From assembly GCF_000821305.1 (NCBI RefSeq), contig NZ_CCXK01000012.1, positions 125,191 through 189,190 of the forward strand: a DNA stretch of 64,000 nt. Reading direction: 5' to 3'. How positions within the stretch are numbered: position 1 is the stretch's first letter; each line of letters starts with the position of its first letter. The stretch comes from Clostridium culturomicium (GTDB lineage: Bacteria; Bacillota; Clostridia; Clostridiales; Clostridiaceae). Both the position numbers and the translations under genes were made by a program. The notes beneath the pieces were generated by a model. It worked only from the letters and a program-made list of their open reading frames with translations. It searched no databases and was not told the DNA's origin. Below, in pieces: positions 27,820 through 36,567 of the stretch.

Positions 27820-28722
27820 TATACCTTGAAGATTAAAATCTGGTACAAAGGCAGTAGTGTTACTGCCGCTTTCTTGAATAAAGGCATTTTTAAAGCCTAA
27901 ATCAAGGCAGTGGTCAATTAAAGAATCGTAATGACCAGGATTAAGTGGTTTATTTATTTCAGGATACTCACTTGCCTTAAACATAGGGGTATACTGATTC
28001 ATCAAACTTAAAAACACGTTATCTCCAAAGGTTTTGAAGATATAATCCACTACTTTCTTAGAATCAAAGAGAAGTCCAGGTAGCATTAAATGACGGATAA
28101 TTACCCCTTTGGTCATGATTCCATTTTCATCAAACTTGCAGGGACCAACCTGTTCGACCATTTCCTTAATGGCTTCAGAAGCGATGTTAAAGTAATTTGG
28201 TGCTTTAGAATACTTAATAGCATACTTATCATTAAAGTACTTTAAATCAGGTATATAGACGTCTATGTAACCTTTTAAGGCTTTTATACTTTCGAGGTTT
28301 TCATAGCCGTTTGAGTTATATACGATTGGAATTGAAAGTCCCCTTTCCTTAGCAATATCTAGAGCACAGATAATTTGAGGAATGTAGTGGGTTGGGTTAA
28401 CCAAATTTATATTGTGGAAGCCCTTTGCCTGCTGCTCTAAAAAGATTTCACTAAGACGCTTAATAGAAACCTCTCTACCGATATCTTCTTGGCTAATATC
28501 GTGATTTTGGCAAAATACACAGCGTAGGTTACAGTTTGAAAAGAACACAGTTCCAGAACCCTTCTCACCGGAAATGCATGGTTCCTCCCACATATGTCCG
28601 TAAGCCTTAGCCAGCTTTACTGCTGTACCGCTTTTACAAAAGCCTAGGTTTTCAGTATTTCTATTTGAACCGCAATTACGTGCACATACAGTGCAGTGGT
28701 TTAATATCTTTAAATCTATCAT
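27817..28722 (-). CDS. radical SAM protein, PflA/PflX-like
   Basis: About 301 aa. Radical SAM cluster CNLRCVFC (Cys64, Cys68, Cys71) binds the [4Fe-4S] centre that cleaves S-adenosylmethionine. An extra Cys set near the N-terminus (HCTVCARNC, then GFC) suggests a second metal site. It resembles the COG1313 proteins annotated as possible pyruvate formate-lyase activators, but no glycyl-radical enzyme is nearby, so the substrate is unknown. ATG at 28722 chosen: GGAGG lies eight bases upstream, while the TTG at 28737 lies before it. Confidence 0.88.
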   Translation of the reverse strand: MIDLKILNHCTVCARNCGSNRNTENLGFCKSGTAVKLAKAYGHMWEEPCISGEKGSGTVFFSNCNLRCVFCQNHDISQEDIGREVSIKRLSEIFLEQQAKGFHNINLVNPTHYIPQIICALDIAKERGLSIPIVYNSNGYENLESIKALKGYIDVYIPDLKYFNDKYAIKYSKAPNYFNIASEAIKEMVEQVGPCKFDENGIMTKGVIIRHLMLPGLLFDSKKVVDYIFKTFGDNVFLSLMNQYTPMFKASEYPEINKPLNPGHYDSLIDHCLDLGFKNAFIQESGSNTTAFVPDFNLQGI

Positions 28723-28929
28723 TTCTTTATCCTCCAAATGAACATGTTAGACATGTATGATGAAAGTGAAAATTATACTGGTTTATTCTTATATATACAT
28801 TATACATAAGTACAGTATAATCTCTAAGTATAAATAATGATATAATAAAATTAGTGAGTTAAAAGTAATAAATGGGCGGCACTAGACTTGTTTTATTATC
28901 ATAAAGAATTATTTGGGGGGAGGAGACAA

Positions 28930-29352
28930 ATGAAAATTATAAAGAGGTTTTTGGTATTTATATTACTGGGATTGATTTTTGTAATATTCATAAATCTGCG
29001 TAATGGTAAAAAGAATGAAAGTACTGTGGAAAGGATATCAGTTGATCGATATGTCTTAGAAAATCAAAATAATAATATATTATTTATTTCTAACGTAACA
29101 ATAGAACCAAATATTGATTTACATGATGAAAAGATAATGTCTAAAGTATTTGATGAAATTAAGTATTTTATATCCACGGAAACAACATCACCTTTAGGCT
29201 CCATATATATAATGGATGTAGAAAGAGGATTATCACTTTTAGTAGATAAAGAAAGTAAATTAATATATTTTGAAGATGTTAAGGAAGCTTCGAGCAATGA
29301 TTGTGAGTACTTTATTTCTAGATTAGTGAAGTATATTGATTGGAATGTTTAA
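28930..29352 (+). CDS. hypothetical single-pass membrane-anchored protein
   Basis: 140 aa. A basic N-terminus and one strong hydrophobic segment (about 6-25) anchor an extracytoplasmic domain of about 115 residues rich in acidic and aromatic residues. No lipobox and no family recognised. Start ATG at 28930 follows the very strong GGGGGGAGGAG; the frame is open upstream to 28888 but without a ribosome site. Likely co-transcribed with the next, broken gene. The gene starts about 200 bases from the divergent radical SAM gene. Confidence 0.7.
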   Translation: MKIIKRFLVFILLGLIFVIFINLRNGKKNESTVERISVDRYVLENQNNNILFISNVTIEPNIDLHDEKIMSKVFDEIKYFISTETTSPLGSIYIMDVERGLSLLVDKESKLIYFEDVKEASSNDCEYFISRLVKYIDWNV

Positions 29353-29398
29353 TAAATATTAAAGGTGTTTTTCGAATTCTGATTTATGGGGGAGAGTA

Positions 29399-29789
29399 AT
29401 GAAGTTTTTATTTAAAGATACATCTGTTAAAACAGGTGTAAAATCAATAATTACAATGTTATTAGTTATAGGGTTTATTATTTTATTAGAAGAATGTTTT
29501 AAAGTTGGACTTAAGCATTCAGAAATATATATATCATATAGTTTAGAAAAAGTAATATTATTAAATTCTTTATTCATTATTTGGATATTTATAATGTTTA
29601 AAACTATAAAGAGTTATGACTTATGTTTTAGTAGATTTTTAAGAGTTTTGACACCTCTTTTACTATGACATATATATAGTCAATACATACAGTGGTGTTA
29701 AAAGTAATATTCAAAAGTGGGATGAAGTAATGAGCAATGTAATAAATGGTATAGAAAAAACTTTAAAAATAAGTAGTCTCCTATTTTAA
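29399..29789 (+). pseudogene. small membrane protein gene broken by a one-base frameshift
   Basis: The first frame (29399-29668) gives 89 aa with two hydrophobic helices and stops in LTPLLL. In the +1 frame directly after, an open, protein-like tail continues from the same point (YYDIYIVNTYSGVK, then QKWDEVMSNVINGIEK) to a stop at 29787-29789. Removing one T from the TTTT run near 29656-29659 fuses both into one protein of about 129 aa. Ribosome site GGGGGAG precedes the ATG. It is a recent inactivation, a phase-variable tract (short for that) or a sequencing error. Function unknown; it may partner the preceding membrane protein. Confidence 0.6.
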
Positions 29790-29815
29790 AAATTAGGAAG
29801 CTACTTATTTTTTAT
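29768..29815. terminator. terminator
   Basis: Arms AATAAGTAG..CCTA and TAGG..CTACTTATT with T6 after the plus-strand arm. It overlaps the end of the frameshifted gene and faces the minus-strand YkvI-like gene. Confidence 0.8.
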
Positions 29816-29841
29816 TTGATATAAAATTATTATTTAAAGTC

Positions 29842-30912
29842 TTAACAAGGCTTCTTCTTCATTTTTACATAGAAAACTATGCATTGAAGTAAAAAGATGA
29901 TGCTGATGATACCAAAGCCAGGATACAAGAAGGTTATAAGTTTTTTAAACCCTATCTGTGATATTGGAAGAGCAATTAGTAATAGGCATACAACAGATTT
30001 TTTATAAGGAATATTGTATTTTATTTCTAAGGTTTTTCCTACGCTGTAGATGTCTGATACTTCTGTTGAGAACATCTCACACCAAATAATGCAGAGGAGC
30101 AGAATTTGAATGAGACGTGTAAATTTACTAGCCACAAAGAGAAGTGGAATTTCATAGTTAAAGATATCAGGACTGTTAGCGATTAGCATTGCATTAATCA
30201 AGGCGCCTAAAAAGGTAAGCATTAATGCTCCAATAATTAATCCAGATATTAATATACTTTTACTCTTGATTTCCTTACAGATTGGTACTATTACACCACT
30301 ACAAGATAACATATTAAATCCAGCATAAAGGAAGCATGCAAATATCCACTGCTTGTCTATAATTAGTTCCTTATAAATAGGTGCAGCCTTCATGCTTTCT
30401 ATAGACATTGCATCAGGTGCAAAGATTAAATGAAGAGCAAATATAGTGCAAATTATGGTGGTTAAGGTTGGTACGATCATGGAGTTTATTGCTATTAGCC
30501 CCTTAGTATCCTTAAGTAAGGTAAACATAGCAATCACAAGCATCAAAAGTGTTCCAACTATTCGTGGAATACCAAAATGTTGGTATAAGAGAGCTCCGCT
30601 TCCTGCCATTATGATTGCTGCACCGGAAATTAAAAAGAAGCTGGTCAGATAGTCAGTAATTTTTCCAAAGAAGCCAGGACTAACAAGATTAATGAAATCT
30701 GTATAGGAATTTAGATTATGGTGTAGACTTATAGAAACTATAATAGAGCTTATTACTATGTAAAATACTCCACAGATCAAAATGCCGTAGAAGCCAGAGA
30801 AACCATAGGTCGAAAAAAACTGGGTTATCTCTTGGCCAGAGGCAAGTCCAGCACCTACAATTGTACCGATAAAAACGGTAGCAGCTTGAAATATTAATTT
30901 AATATTCTTCAA
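29842..30912 (-). CDS. YkvI-family LeuT-fold membrane transporter-like protein
   Basis: 356-residue integral membrane protein with about ten helices. The N-terminal FIGTIVGAGLASGQEITQFF is typical of the YkvI group, distant relatives of amino-acid and Na+:solute symporters with an unwound, glycine-rich first helix. Substrate unknown. TTG start preceded by GGGGGGAT. Monocistronic; the 275-base gap to the next gene contains repeat copy B. Confidence 0.82.
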   Translation of the reverse strand: MKNIKLIFQAATVFIGTIVGAGLASGQEITQFFSTYGFSGFYGILICGVFYIVISSIIVSISLHHNLNSYTDFINLVSPGFFGKITDYLTSFFLISGAAIIMAGSGALLYQHFGIPRIVGTLLMLVIAMFTLLKDTKGLIAINSMIVPTLTTIICTIFALHLIFAPDAMSIESMKAAPIYKELIIDKQWIFACFLYAGFNMLSCSGVIVPICKEIKSKSILISGLIIGALMLTFLGALINAMLIANSPDIFNYEIPLLFVASKFTRLIQILLLCIIWCEMFSTEVSDIYSVGKTLEIKYNIPYKKSVVCLLLIALPISQIGFKKLITFLYPGFGIISIIFLLQCIVFYVKMKKKPC

Positions 30913-30947
30913 TTATATCCCCCCATTTAGAATATTAGCTTAAGTAA

Positions 30948-31024
30948 CACTCCAAATCTTTGATTTGGATACACGAACTTACTCTTCGAGCACTCCTTCG
31001 AATATATATGATAAGGAGTTTCCA
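30948..31024 (+). repeat. dispersed two-hairpin intergenic repeat, copy B
   Basis: Hairpin 1 CCAAATC-TTT-GATTTGG (30952-30968) is identical to copy A. The linker ACACGAACTTACTC is followed by hairpin 2, ACTCCTTcgaa paired with AAGGAGT, ending TTTCC. Hairpin 2 keeps pairing while its bases differ from copy A. Found between divergent genes; nothing else recognisable lies in 30913-31187 beyond a probable promoter for the plus-strand gene. Confidence 0.65.
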
Positions 31025-31187
31025 TATAGTATATTGACTATCAACATTAAATATGTGGAAAAGAGATAAAATGTGGACAACTTTCCGGTTCTATGTGGGT
31101 AATTTTTAAAGTAGCATTTAATAAGTAAAAGAGTTAAACTATAAGCATAAACTTGAGATAAGAAATTGATGAAACGGAGAAGTATTA

Positions 31188-32132
31188 ATGAAAAAAGACT
31201 GGAACGGAAAAAGATATAATAATCTTAATGGTTTTTTAAGAGAAAAATTCAATGGTGAAAAGACCTATAAAATATCCTTAGATGGAGGCTTTACTTGCCC
31301 TAATAGAGATGGAAAGGTAGCAAGAGGGGGCTGTACCTTCTGCTCTTCAAGCGGTTCAGGTGATTTTGCTGGAGACAGAGTCCTGTCAATAACAAAGCAG
31401 TTCCATGATGTTAAGGATATGATGCAGAAGAAGTGGAAGGATGGAAAGTATATTGCATATTTTCAAGCCTACACAAATACTTATGCTCCTGTGGAGGAAT
31501 TAAGAAAGAAGTATGATGAAGCTCTTAAGGATGAGAATGTTGTAGCTCTTGCTATTGCAACAAGACCTGATTGTATTGGTGAGGATGTATTAAACCTTTT
31601 AGATGAATACAATAAGAAACTATATACCTGGGTTGAATTGGGGCTTCAAACTAGCAAGGATGAAACCGCGGTGAGAATAAATAGAGGTTACATGAGAGAT
31701 ACCTTTACTAAAGCAGTTAAGGAGTTAGCTGATAAGGGAATTGACGTGGTTGCCCATGTGATTTTTGGACTTCCAGGAGAAACGAAAGAGGATATGTTAA
31801 ACACCGTAAGATATGTTTCAAGCCTGCCTATAAAAGGAATAAAGCTACACCTGCTTCATGTAATGGAGAATACTGCAATGGCTAAAGAGCTTGAGCGTGG
31901 TGAATTTAAATTACTTGAGATGGATGAATATATCGATATAATAACTGAAGCTATTGCAATGCTTCCACAAGATATTGTTATTCATAGACTTACTGGAGAT
32001 GCACCAAGGGATTTGCTTATTGGGCCAAAGTGGAGTCTGAAAAAATGGGAAGTTTTAAATGCGATAGATGATGCGTTAAAGGAAAGAGATTTGTATCAAG
32101 GGAAGTACTTCAAAGAAGCAGAGAAAAACTAA
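31188..32132 (+). CDS. TIGR01212-family radical SAM protein (YhcC-like)
   Basis: 314 aa. The iron-sulfur cluster cysteines are Cys37, Cys49 and Cys52 in the TCPNRDGKVARGGCTFC region, the spacing of the YhcC/TIGR01212 group rather than the usual CX3CX2C. VELGLQTSKDETAVRINRGY and the HVIFGLPGET segment are typical of its partial TIM barrel. Function of the family is unproven; it is related to the Elp3 radical SAM domain. Ribosome site ACGGAGAAG upstream of ATG. Stands alone. Confidence 0.9.
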   Translation: MKKDWNGKRYNNLNGFLREKFNGEKTYKISLDGGFTCPNRDGKVARGGCTFCSSSGSGDFAGDRVLSITKQFHDVKDMMQKKWKDGKYIAYFQAYTNTYAPVEELRKKYDEALKDENVVALAIATRPDCIGEDVLNLLDEYNKKLYTWVELGLQTSKDETAVRINRGYMRDTFTKAVKELADKGIDVVAHVIFGLPGETKEDMLNTVRYVSSLPIKGIKLHLLHVMENTAMAKELERGEFKLLEMDEYIDIITEAIAMLPQDIVIHRLTGDAPRDLLIGPKWSLKKWEVLNAIDDALKERDLYQGKYFKEAEKN

Positions 32133-32227
32133 TTTTGACCTTATATTTATATTGATACGTAGATTCTACGGGTGAAGGTGCAAAGTCAGATTATTATTTT
32201 TAAAGGTTAATCAAGGGGGAATGGAAA

Positions 32228-32956
32228 GTGCATATTGATGTGATAATTTCTGCAGATGATATTAAGGAAGAAAAACTAAAGGATAAGGTTGTAGTTATAA
32301 TTGATGTTTTAAGAGCTACTTCTGTTATGGTTACGGCGCTAAACAATGGGTGTAAGAAGGTTATCCCCGTTAGGGAAGTTGAGGAAGCAATGAACCTTGC
32401 AGAGCAGGATAAAGAAAATAATCTTTTAGGTGGCGAAAGAGATGGAATAAAGCTAGAAGGCTTTCATTTTTCAAATTCACCTCTTGATTATACGAAGGAA
32501 GCTGTTGAGGGTAAAATTTTAATAATGACTACTACAAATGGAACGAGAGCCATAAAAAACAGTGAAAGTGCTGATATGATTTTAATTGCAGCAATGATAA
32601 ATGGAAAAGCGGTGGCTGAAAAGTTGGCAGCATTAAAGAAAGATGTGGTATTTGTCAATGCTGGAACCTATGGACAGTTTTCTATGGATGACTTCATTAC
32701 CTGTGGTTATATTATTAAATGTATGAAGGATATATACGGTGATGACAATAAATCTATGAGCTTATCAGATATAGCAATTACAGCTGAGTATATTTATAAA
32801 GCTAATCCTGACATACATAGCTTTGTTAAGGAAGCTTCCCACTATAAGAGAATGGAGCAGTTAAGCTATAACGAGGATTTGAAGTACTGCTTTACAAAGG
32901 ATACAGTGGATATTGTGCCTGTTTATAAGGCTGGAGAGCTTAAGATAATAAATTAA
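32228..32956 (+). CDS. comB: 2-phosphosulfolactate phosphatase (ComB family)
   Basis: 242 aa; hydrolyses 2-phosphosulfolactate to 3-sulfolactate and phosphate. Hallmarks are VVIIDVLRATSVMV near the N-terminus, GGERDG in the middle, TTNGTRAI and the FVNAGTYGQFSMDDFITCG region. In methanogens the pathway leads to coenzyme M; in sporulating bacilli it makes the sulfolactate stored in spores, which suits a spore former. No ComA-like gene is in the window. GTG start with AGGGGG eight bases upstream. Confidence 0.92.
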   Translation: MHIDVIISADDIKEEKLKDKVVVIIDVLRATSVMVTALNNGCKKVIPVREVEEAMNLAEQDKENNLLGGERDGIKLEGFHFSNSPLDYTKEAVEGKILIMTTTNGTRAIKNSESADMILIAAMINGKAVAEKLAALKKDVVFVNAGTYGQFSMDDFITCGYIIKCMKDIYGDDNKSMSLSDIAITAEYIYKANPDIHSFVKEASHYKRMEQLSYNEDLKYCFTKDTVDIVPVYKAGELKIIN

Positions 32957-33165
32957 TCAAAAGAAGAACTGCTGTCACTGGTGGTTCTTCTTCTTTTTCG
33001 TTTTGAATACTTAAGAAGAATTAGTTCGTACACTGCTGTATATAAAGTAAAGAGAACAATGAAGATTATCTGCGCTAGTTCATTCATGGTAGAAGTAGCA
33101 AATAGAATTATTATTGGAAAGCAGAATAGTATTTGAAAAAATCTTAAGAATGATAGCATTTGCAT
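32953..33165 (-). CDS. small two-helix membrane protein
   Basis: 70 aa: two hydrophobic segments (about 8-25 and 30-52), then a strongly basic stretch KRKRRR and a serine-rich acidic tail ending SSSSFD. I judge it real because GGAGGTG sits seven bases before the ATG. Its last codons overlap comB by four bases and contain the comB terminator. No family recognised. Confidence 0.6.
   Translation of the reverse strand: MQMLSFLRFFQILFCFPIIILFATSTMNELAQIIFIVLFTLYTAVYELILLKYSKRKRRRTTSDSSSSFD
32960..32998 (+). terminator. terminator of comB, inside the 3' end of a convergent gene
   Basis: AAGAAGAAC pairs with GTTCTTCTT over a 13-base loop, followed by CTTTTT. The hairpin overlaps the last codons of the minus-strand small membrane protein. 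Confidence 0.7.
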
Positions 33166-33427
33166 GGAAAGTCACCTCCAGATAATCTATTAATATATTT
33201 TTATTGTGTCATTTTTAGAACTCTGCTTCAATAAATTTCGTACAACAAATTCTCTGTGAATTTTGAGTTTGTTATGGGGGATGAAAGTGATTTTTATGGT
33301 AATTAGTCATAAAAGACATTGAGGTGGCTATAGATAGATATAGGAATGAAAAGAAAAGTCGTTATAACTATAACTTTGGAGGGTCAATATTGTAAATTGG
33401 TCATAAAATAAAGTAGGGGGGATAACT

Positions 33428-33682
33428 ATGGATTTGCTAGTTTATATTACTAAAAATGCATTAGTAGTTATACCGATACTTTTAATAATAGGCGTAATGT
33501 TTAAAGATAGTAAAAGATTCAAGGATAAGTATATACCAATTATATTATTGGTTGTGGGAGTACTTTTAACCATTGGTCTTCGAAGAAATATCAGTGCCGA
33601 TACCATTGTTCAGGGAGTGTTGGTAACAGCGGCTAGTGTATATTTAAATCAAGTAGTGAAACAACTTCGTAAAAACGAATAA
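33428..33682 (+). CDS. phage holin-like small membrane protein
   Basis: 84 aa with two or three hydrophobic helices and a charged C-terminus (QVVKQLRKNE). The pattern ITKNALVVIPILLIIGVM, then KDKYIPIILLVVGVLL, then IVQGVLVTAASVYLNQ resembles the clostridial holin family Phage_holin_5_2. No endolysin, tail or other phage gene is beside it, so it is an orphan, perhaps a domesticated remnant or a small pore-former. Ribosome site GGGGGGAT before ATG. Own terminator. Confidence 0.7.
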   Translation: MDLLVYITKNALVVIPILLIIGVMFKDSKRFKDKYIPIILLVVGVLLTIGLRRNISADTIVQGVLVTAASVYLNQVVKQLRKNE

Positions 33683-33690
33683 ATATAAAA

Positions 33691-33724
33691 GATGCCTATA
33701 CAGCAAGCTGTATAGGCATTTATT
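33691..33724. terminator. bidirectional terminator
   Basis: Perfect arms ATGCCTATACAGC and GCTGTATAGGCAT with a two-base loop; serves the holin-like gene and the convergent methyltransferase. Confidence 0.9.
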
Positions 33725-33737
33725 AATTCAAATTTAA

Positions 33738-34913
33738 TTAAGCTACTTGGAAGATATAGAACTTTAAATAGTAAGATTCATCACTATTCCATAGAATTGG
33801 ATGGTCTGGTGCTTGAGTTCTGAACTCGACTTGTCTTAAAGTAACCTTAGCATCTTTAGCAGCACTTGCTATTGTTTCTCTGAATAAATCAGGATTCATG
33901 AAGTGAGAGCATGAACAAGTTATAAAGTAACCGCCTTTTTTAACTAACTTCATTCCTCTAAGGTTTATTTCCTTATAACCTCTTGTGGCACTCTTTATTG
34001 TTTCACGAGACTTTGTGAAGGCTGGTGGATCAAGGATTACAACATCATATTTTCTTCCTTCATCAGACCACTCCCTAAGAACGTCAAAGGCATTGTGGCA
34101 TTCGAATTTAACTGTGTCTTGAAGACCATTTAGCTCAGCGTTACGTCTGCAGAAATCTACAGCATGCTGAGAAATATCAACACCAAGAACAGATTTAGCA
34201 CCTGCAACTCCAGCATTTAAAGCAAAGGAACCAGTGTGTGTGAAGCAGTCAAGAACGTCTTTTCCATTGCAAAGCTTATGGATAGAAGCTCTGTTATCCT
34301 TTTGGTCTAGGAAGAAGCCAGTCTTTTGGCCATTTTCAATATCAACATAGTATTTAACACCATTTTCAGTGATTTGAACCATTGTATCGAAAGGTTCAGT
34401 TAAGAAACCTTTAACCTGCTCCATTCCCTCAAGGATCCTAACCTTAGCGTCACTTCTCTCATAAACACCTTTAGCACCATACTCTTCAACTAACAGCTTT
34501 ACTACGATATCTTTGTATTTGTCGATACCTAAGGCTAGAGATTGGATTACGAAGTAATCTTCGAACTTATCTATAATAAGACCTGGTACAAAGTCAGCTT
34601 CTCCAAATAAGAATCTGCAGCTAGAAGTGTCAGTTACAGTTTTTCTGTATTCCCAAGCAGCACGAAGTCTTTTTCTAAAGAATTCTTCATCAATTTCTTC
34701 ATTTATGTCTCTAGTCATTATTCTTAAAGTGATTTTTGAAGCATCGTTAATGTAGCCTTTTCCAATGAATTCTTCTCTATAGTTATATATTTCTACGATA
34801 TCACCGTTTTCATATTCACCTTCAAATTCAGCTATTTCAGTTGAGTATATCCAAAGATGGCCGTTTTCGGCATTTTTACCTTTACCTTTAAGTAGATAGA
34901 ATTTACAAGTCAT
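33738..34913 (-). CDS. class I SAM-dependent rRNA methyltransferase (RlmI/YwbD family)
   Basis: 391 aa. An N-terminal PUA-type RNA-binding domain (about 1-75; HLWIYSTEI) is followed by a Rossmann methyltransferase domain with VLDCFTHTGSFALNAG (SAM-binding motif I), VDISQHAVDFC, the catalytic VILDPPAF motif and a CSCSH segment. This is the RlmI/RlmK architecture, with RlmI making 23S rRNA m5C. The exact rRNA position in clostridia is not certain. Ribosome site GGGAGG before ATG. Confidence 0.93.
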   Translation of the reverse strand: MTCKFYLLKGKGKNAENGHLWIYSTEIAEFEGEYENGDIVEIYNYREEFIGKGYINDASKITLRIMTRDINEEIDEEFFRKRLRAAWEYRKTVTDTSSCRFLFGEADFVPGLIIDKFEDYFVIQSLALGIDKYKDIVVKLLVEEYGAKGVYERSDAKVRILEGMEQVKGFLTEPFDTMVQITENGVKYYVDIENGQKTGFFLDQKDNRASIHKLCNGKDVLDCFTHTGSFALNAGVAGAKSVLGVDISQHAVDFCRRNAELNGLQDTVKFECHNAFDVLREWSDEGRKYDVVILDPPAFTKSRETIKSATRGYKEINLRGMKLVKKGGYFITCSCSHFMNPDLFRETIASAAKDAKVTLRQVEFRTQAPDHPILWNSDESYYLKFYIFQVA

Positions 34914-35087
34914 ATTATCCTCCCGTTGAGTCCATCAATCATAATGAATTCTGCATTTTGATAGTCTTATAAAGTTATTTTTATATAAAATATTTGCCTA
35001 AATAGTTTAATTGTAAAACTCATGAAATATAAAATGAGAATTATTTAATAAACACAATATAGTATAAATTTATAGAGATGATTTTGC

Positions 35088-35149
35088 AAACAAATTATTT
35101 ATACAGATGACTTATTTGTTTGAAGTTTTATTGAAAAAAATGGTATAAT
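35088..35149 (+). promoter_or_regulatory. sigma-A promoter with overlapping inverted repeat
   Basis: TTGAAG (35121-35126), 17 bases, TGgTATAAT (35144-35149) is a near-consensus promoter for the zinc-finger gene at 35224. A 9-base inverted repeat, CAAACAAAT (35088-35096) and ATTTGTTTG (35115-35123), overlaps the -35 box and could be an operator. The rest of the 310-base gap shows nothing more. Confidence 0.6.
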
Positions 35150-35223
35150 TGTAATTGATTTAATAAAAGTGATCATAGTAACCATAGTTCTTTTAGAGAA
35201 TCAAGATTTTCAAGGGGGAAGAT

Positions 35224-35547
35224 ATGAAATATTGTGTTAACTGCCATAGTAGATTTACTTTACTATATAGGATAAAATCACTTTTCAAAAAGAATGGGCA
35301 ATTAGAGTGTACTAATTGTCATAGGTTTTGCATGGTTAAAAAGAATATAAATTTTATTGTTAATTTTACAATCATATTTATATCAGCGTACTTGGCGTCC
35401 ATAATAGGAGATTATTGGTTGATAAATTTGTCTATGAGCACATTAGCTACAAGCATCTGTAAGGCTGTAATGGCTATGGTGATATGTTTATTGCTAGGCA
35501 TACCAACAGCATTATGGATTCCATATGATGTAGTTGATAAGAAGTAG
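35224..35547 (+). CDS. TIGR04104-type CXXC zinc-finger membrane protein
   Basis: 107 aa. Two CxxC pairs (Cys4/Cys7 and Cys29/Cys32) about 21 residues apart form a small zinc ribbon, followed by two membrane helices (about 45-65 and 78-98). This matches the family described as cxxc_20_cxxc, common in Firmicutes and of unknown function. Ribosome site AAGGGGGAAG. It has its own strong promoter with an overlapping palindrome. Confidence 0.8.
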   Translation: MKYCVNCHSRFTLLYRIKSLFKKNGQLECTNCHRFCMVKKNINFIVNFTIIFISAYLASIIGDYWLINLSMSTLATSICKAVMAMVICLLLGIPTALWIPYDVVDKK

Positions 35548-35676
35548 TTTGGAATATTGATATGATAGTCAATAAAAATTAACTTATAAACATAACAACG
35601 AGTGAAAGGCTAGTCCTTACATTTGTTATTTCATATGAAGTTTTATAGTGATCTTATAAAGGAGGAATAAATTACG

Positions 35677-36462
35677 ATGTTAAATTTTTTAATAGAAGGT
35701 TATATTAAAATTATTCTTCAATGCCTGTCTATTATAATTATTATAAAAATATTTGATAAGTTGATGAAATTAGAAAAAGAAGATGTAGAAATATATCAAC
35801 TGAATAAGTCCACTGTATTTTCGTTGATTGCAGTATTTACATATATAATATTATCATTTATATATTTAAAATACTTTGAATCTGTTTTCCCACAAAATGG
35901 GATATTGAAAAGCATAATTGTGAAGGTGGGTATACTATCTCCAACAATTTTATTTATAATTTTAAATAAAGAAAAATTATCTTCTTTAGGTATATCTAAA
36001 AAAAATATTTTAAATTCAATAATAATAGGATTGATTTGTAGTTTGGTATATATGGTTACATACATCATAATTAATAATAGTAATTATTTCTTAGCAATCA
36101 GTAGGATAGATTTTAAACTATTTGTTTCATTGTTATATCTATTTGTTTATTGTATGGTTATTGCTATTGTAGAAGAATTTTTATATAGAGGATATCTGCA
36201 AACTAGATTGGTTGCTAGTTACGGAAATAAGAGGGGATTATTATTTTCGACTATTATTTTTACATTAATGCATCTTCCACAATGGATGAGTAATAATAAT
36301 TTTAGTATTAGTATTACAGATATTTTATTACAAGGTTCAGGTATTTTGCCTTTAAGCTTTGTATTTGGATATTTATATATGAAAACTAAAAATTTAACAT
36401 CGTGTATAATATTACATACATTTTCCAATTGGATAGTATTTGCTCTTAAGCAATTTAGATAA
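35677..36462 (+). CDS. CPBP-family intramembrane metalloprotease
   Basis: 261-residue polytopic membrane protein. The CPBP (Abi) motifs are present: VEEFLYRG with Glu166-Glu167 and Arg171, and the second motif THL..-like FTLMHLPQW with His199. Relatives (Rce1-like) cleave prenylated or bacteriocin-type peptides or give bacteriocin self-immunity; no bacteriocin gene is seen here. Strong ribosome site AAAGGAGG, but eleven bases from the ATG. Base composition is even more AT-rich than its neighbours. Confidence 0.85.
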   Translation: MLNFLIEGYIKIILQCLSIIIIIKIFDKLMKLEKEDVEIYQLNKSTVFSLIAVFTYIILSFIYLKYFESVFPQNGILKSIIVKVGILSPTILFIILNKEKLSSLGISKKNILNSIIIGLICSLVYMVTYIIINNSNYFLAISRIDFKLFVSLLYLFVYCMVIAIVEEFLYRGYLQTRLVASYGNKRGLLFSTIIFTLMHLPQWMSNNNFSISITDILLQGSGILPLSFVFGYLYMKTKNLTSCIILHTFSNWIVFALKQFR

Positions 36463-36567
36463 ATTATGTACACTAATATGAGGGTGTGTGTTATTTAATT
36501 ATATCCTACTGAAGAATTCTGGATTATTTATTAATTACCATAGAAAAAAACAAAGGAGTAAAGTATA

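Noticed and set aside
33276..33395. Short open frames upstream of the holin-like gene (for example after GAGGTG near 33321)
   Set aside because: A GTG start and 22 codons could be read, but spacing and sequence are not convincing as a gene.
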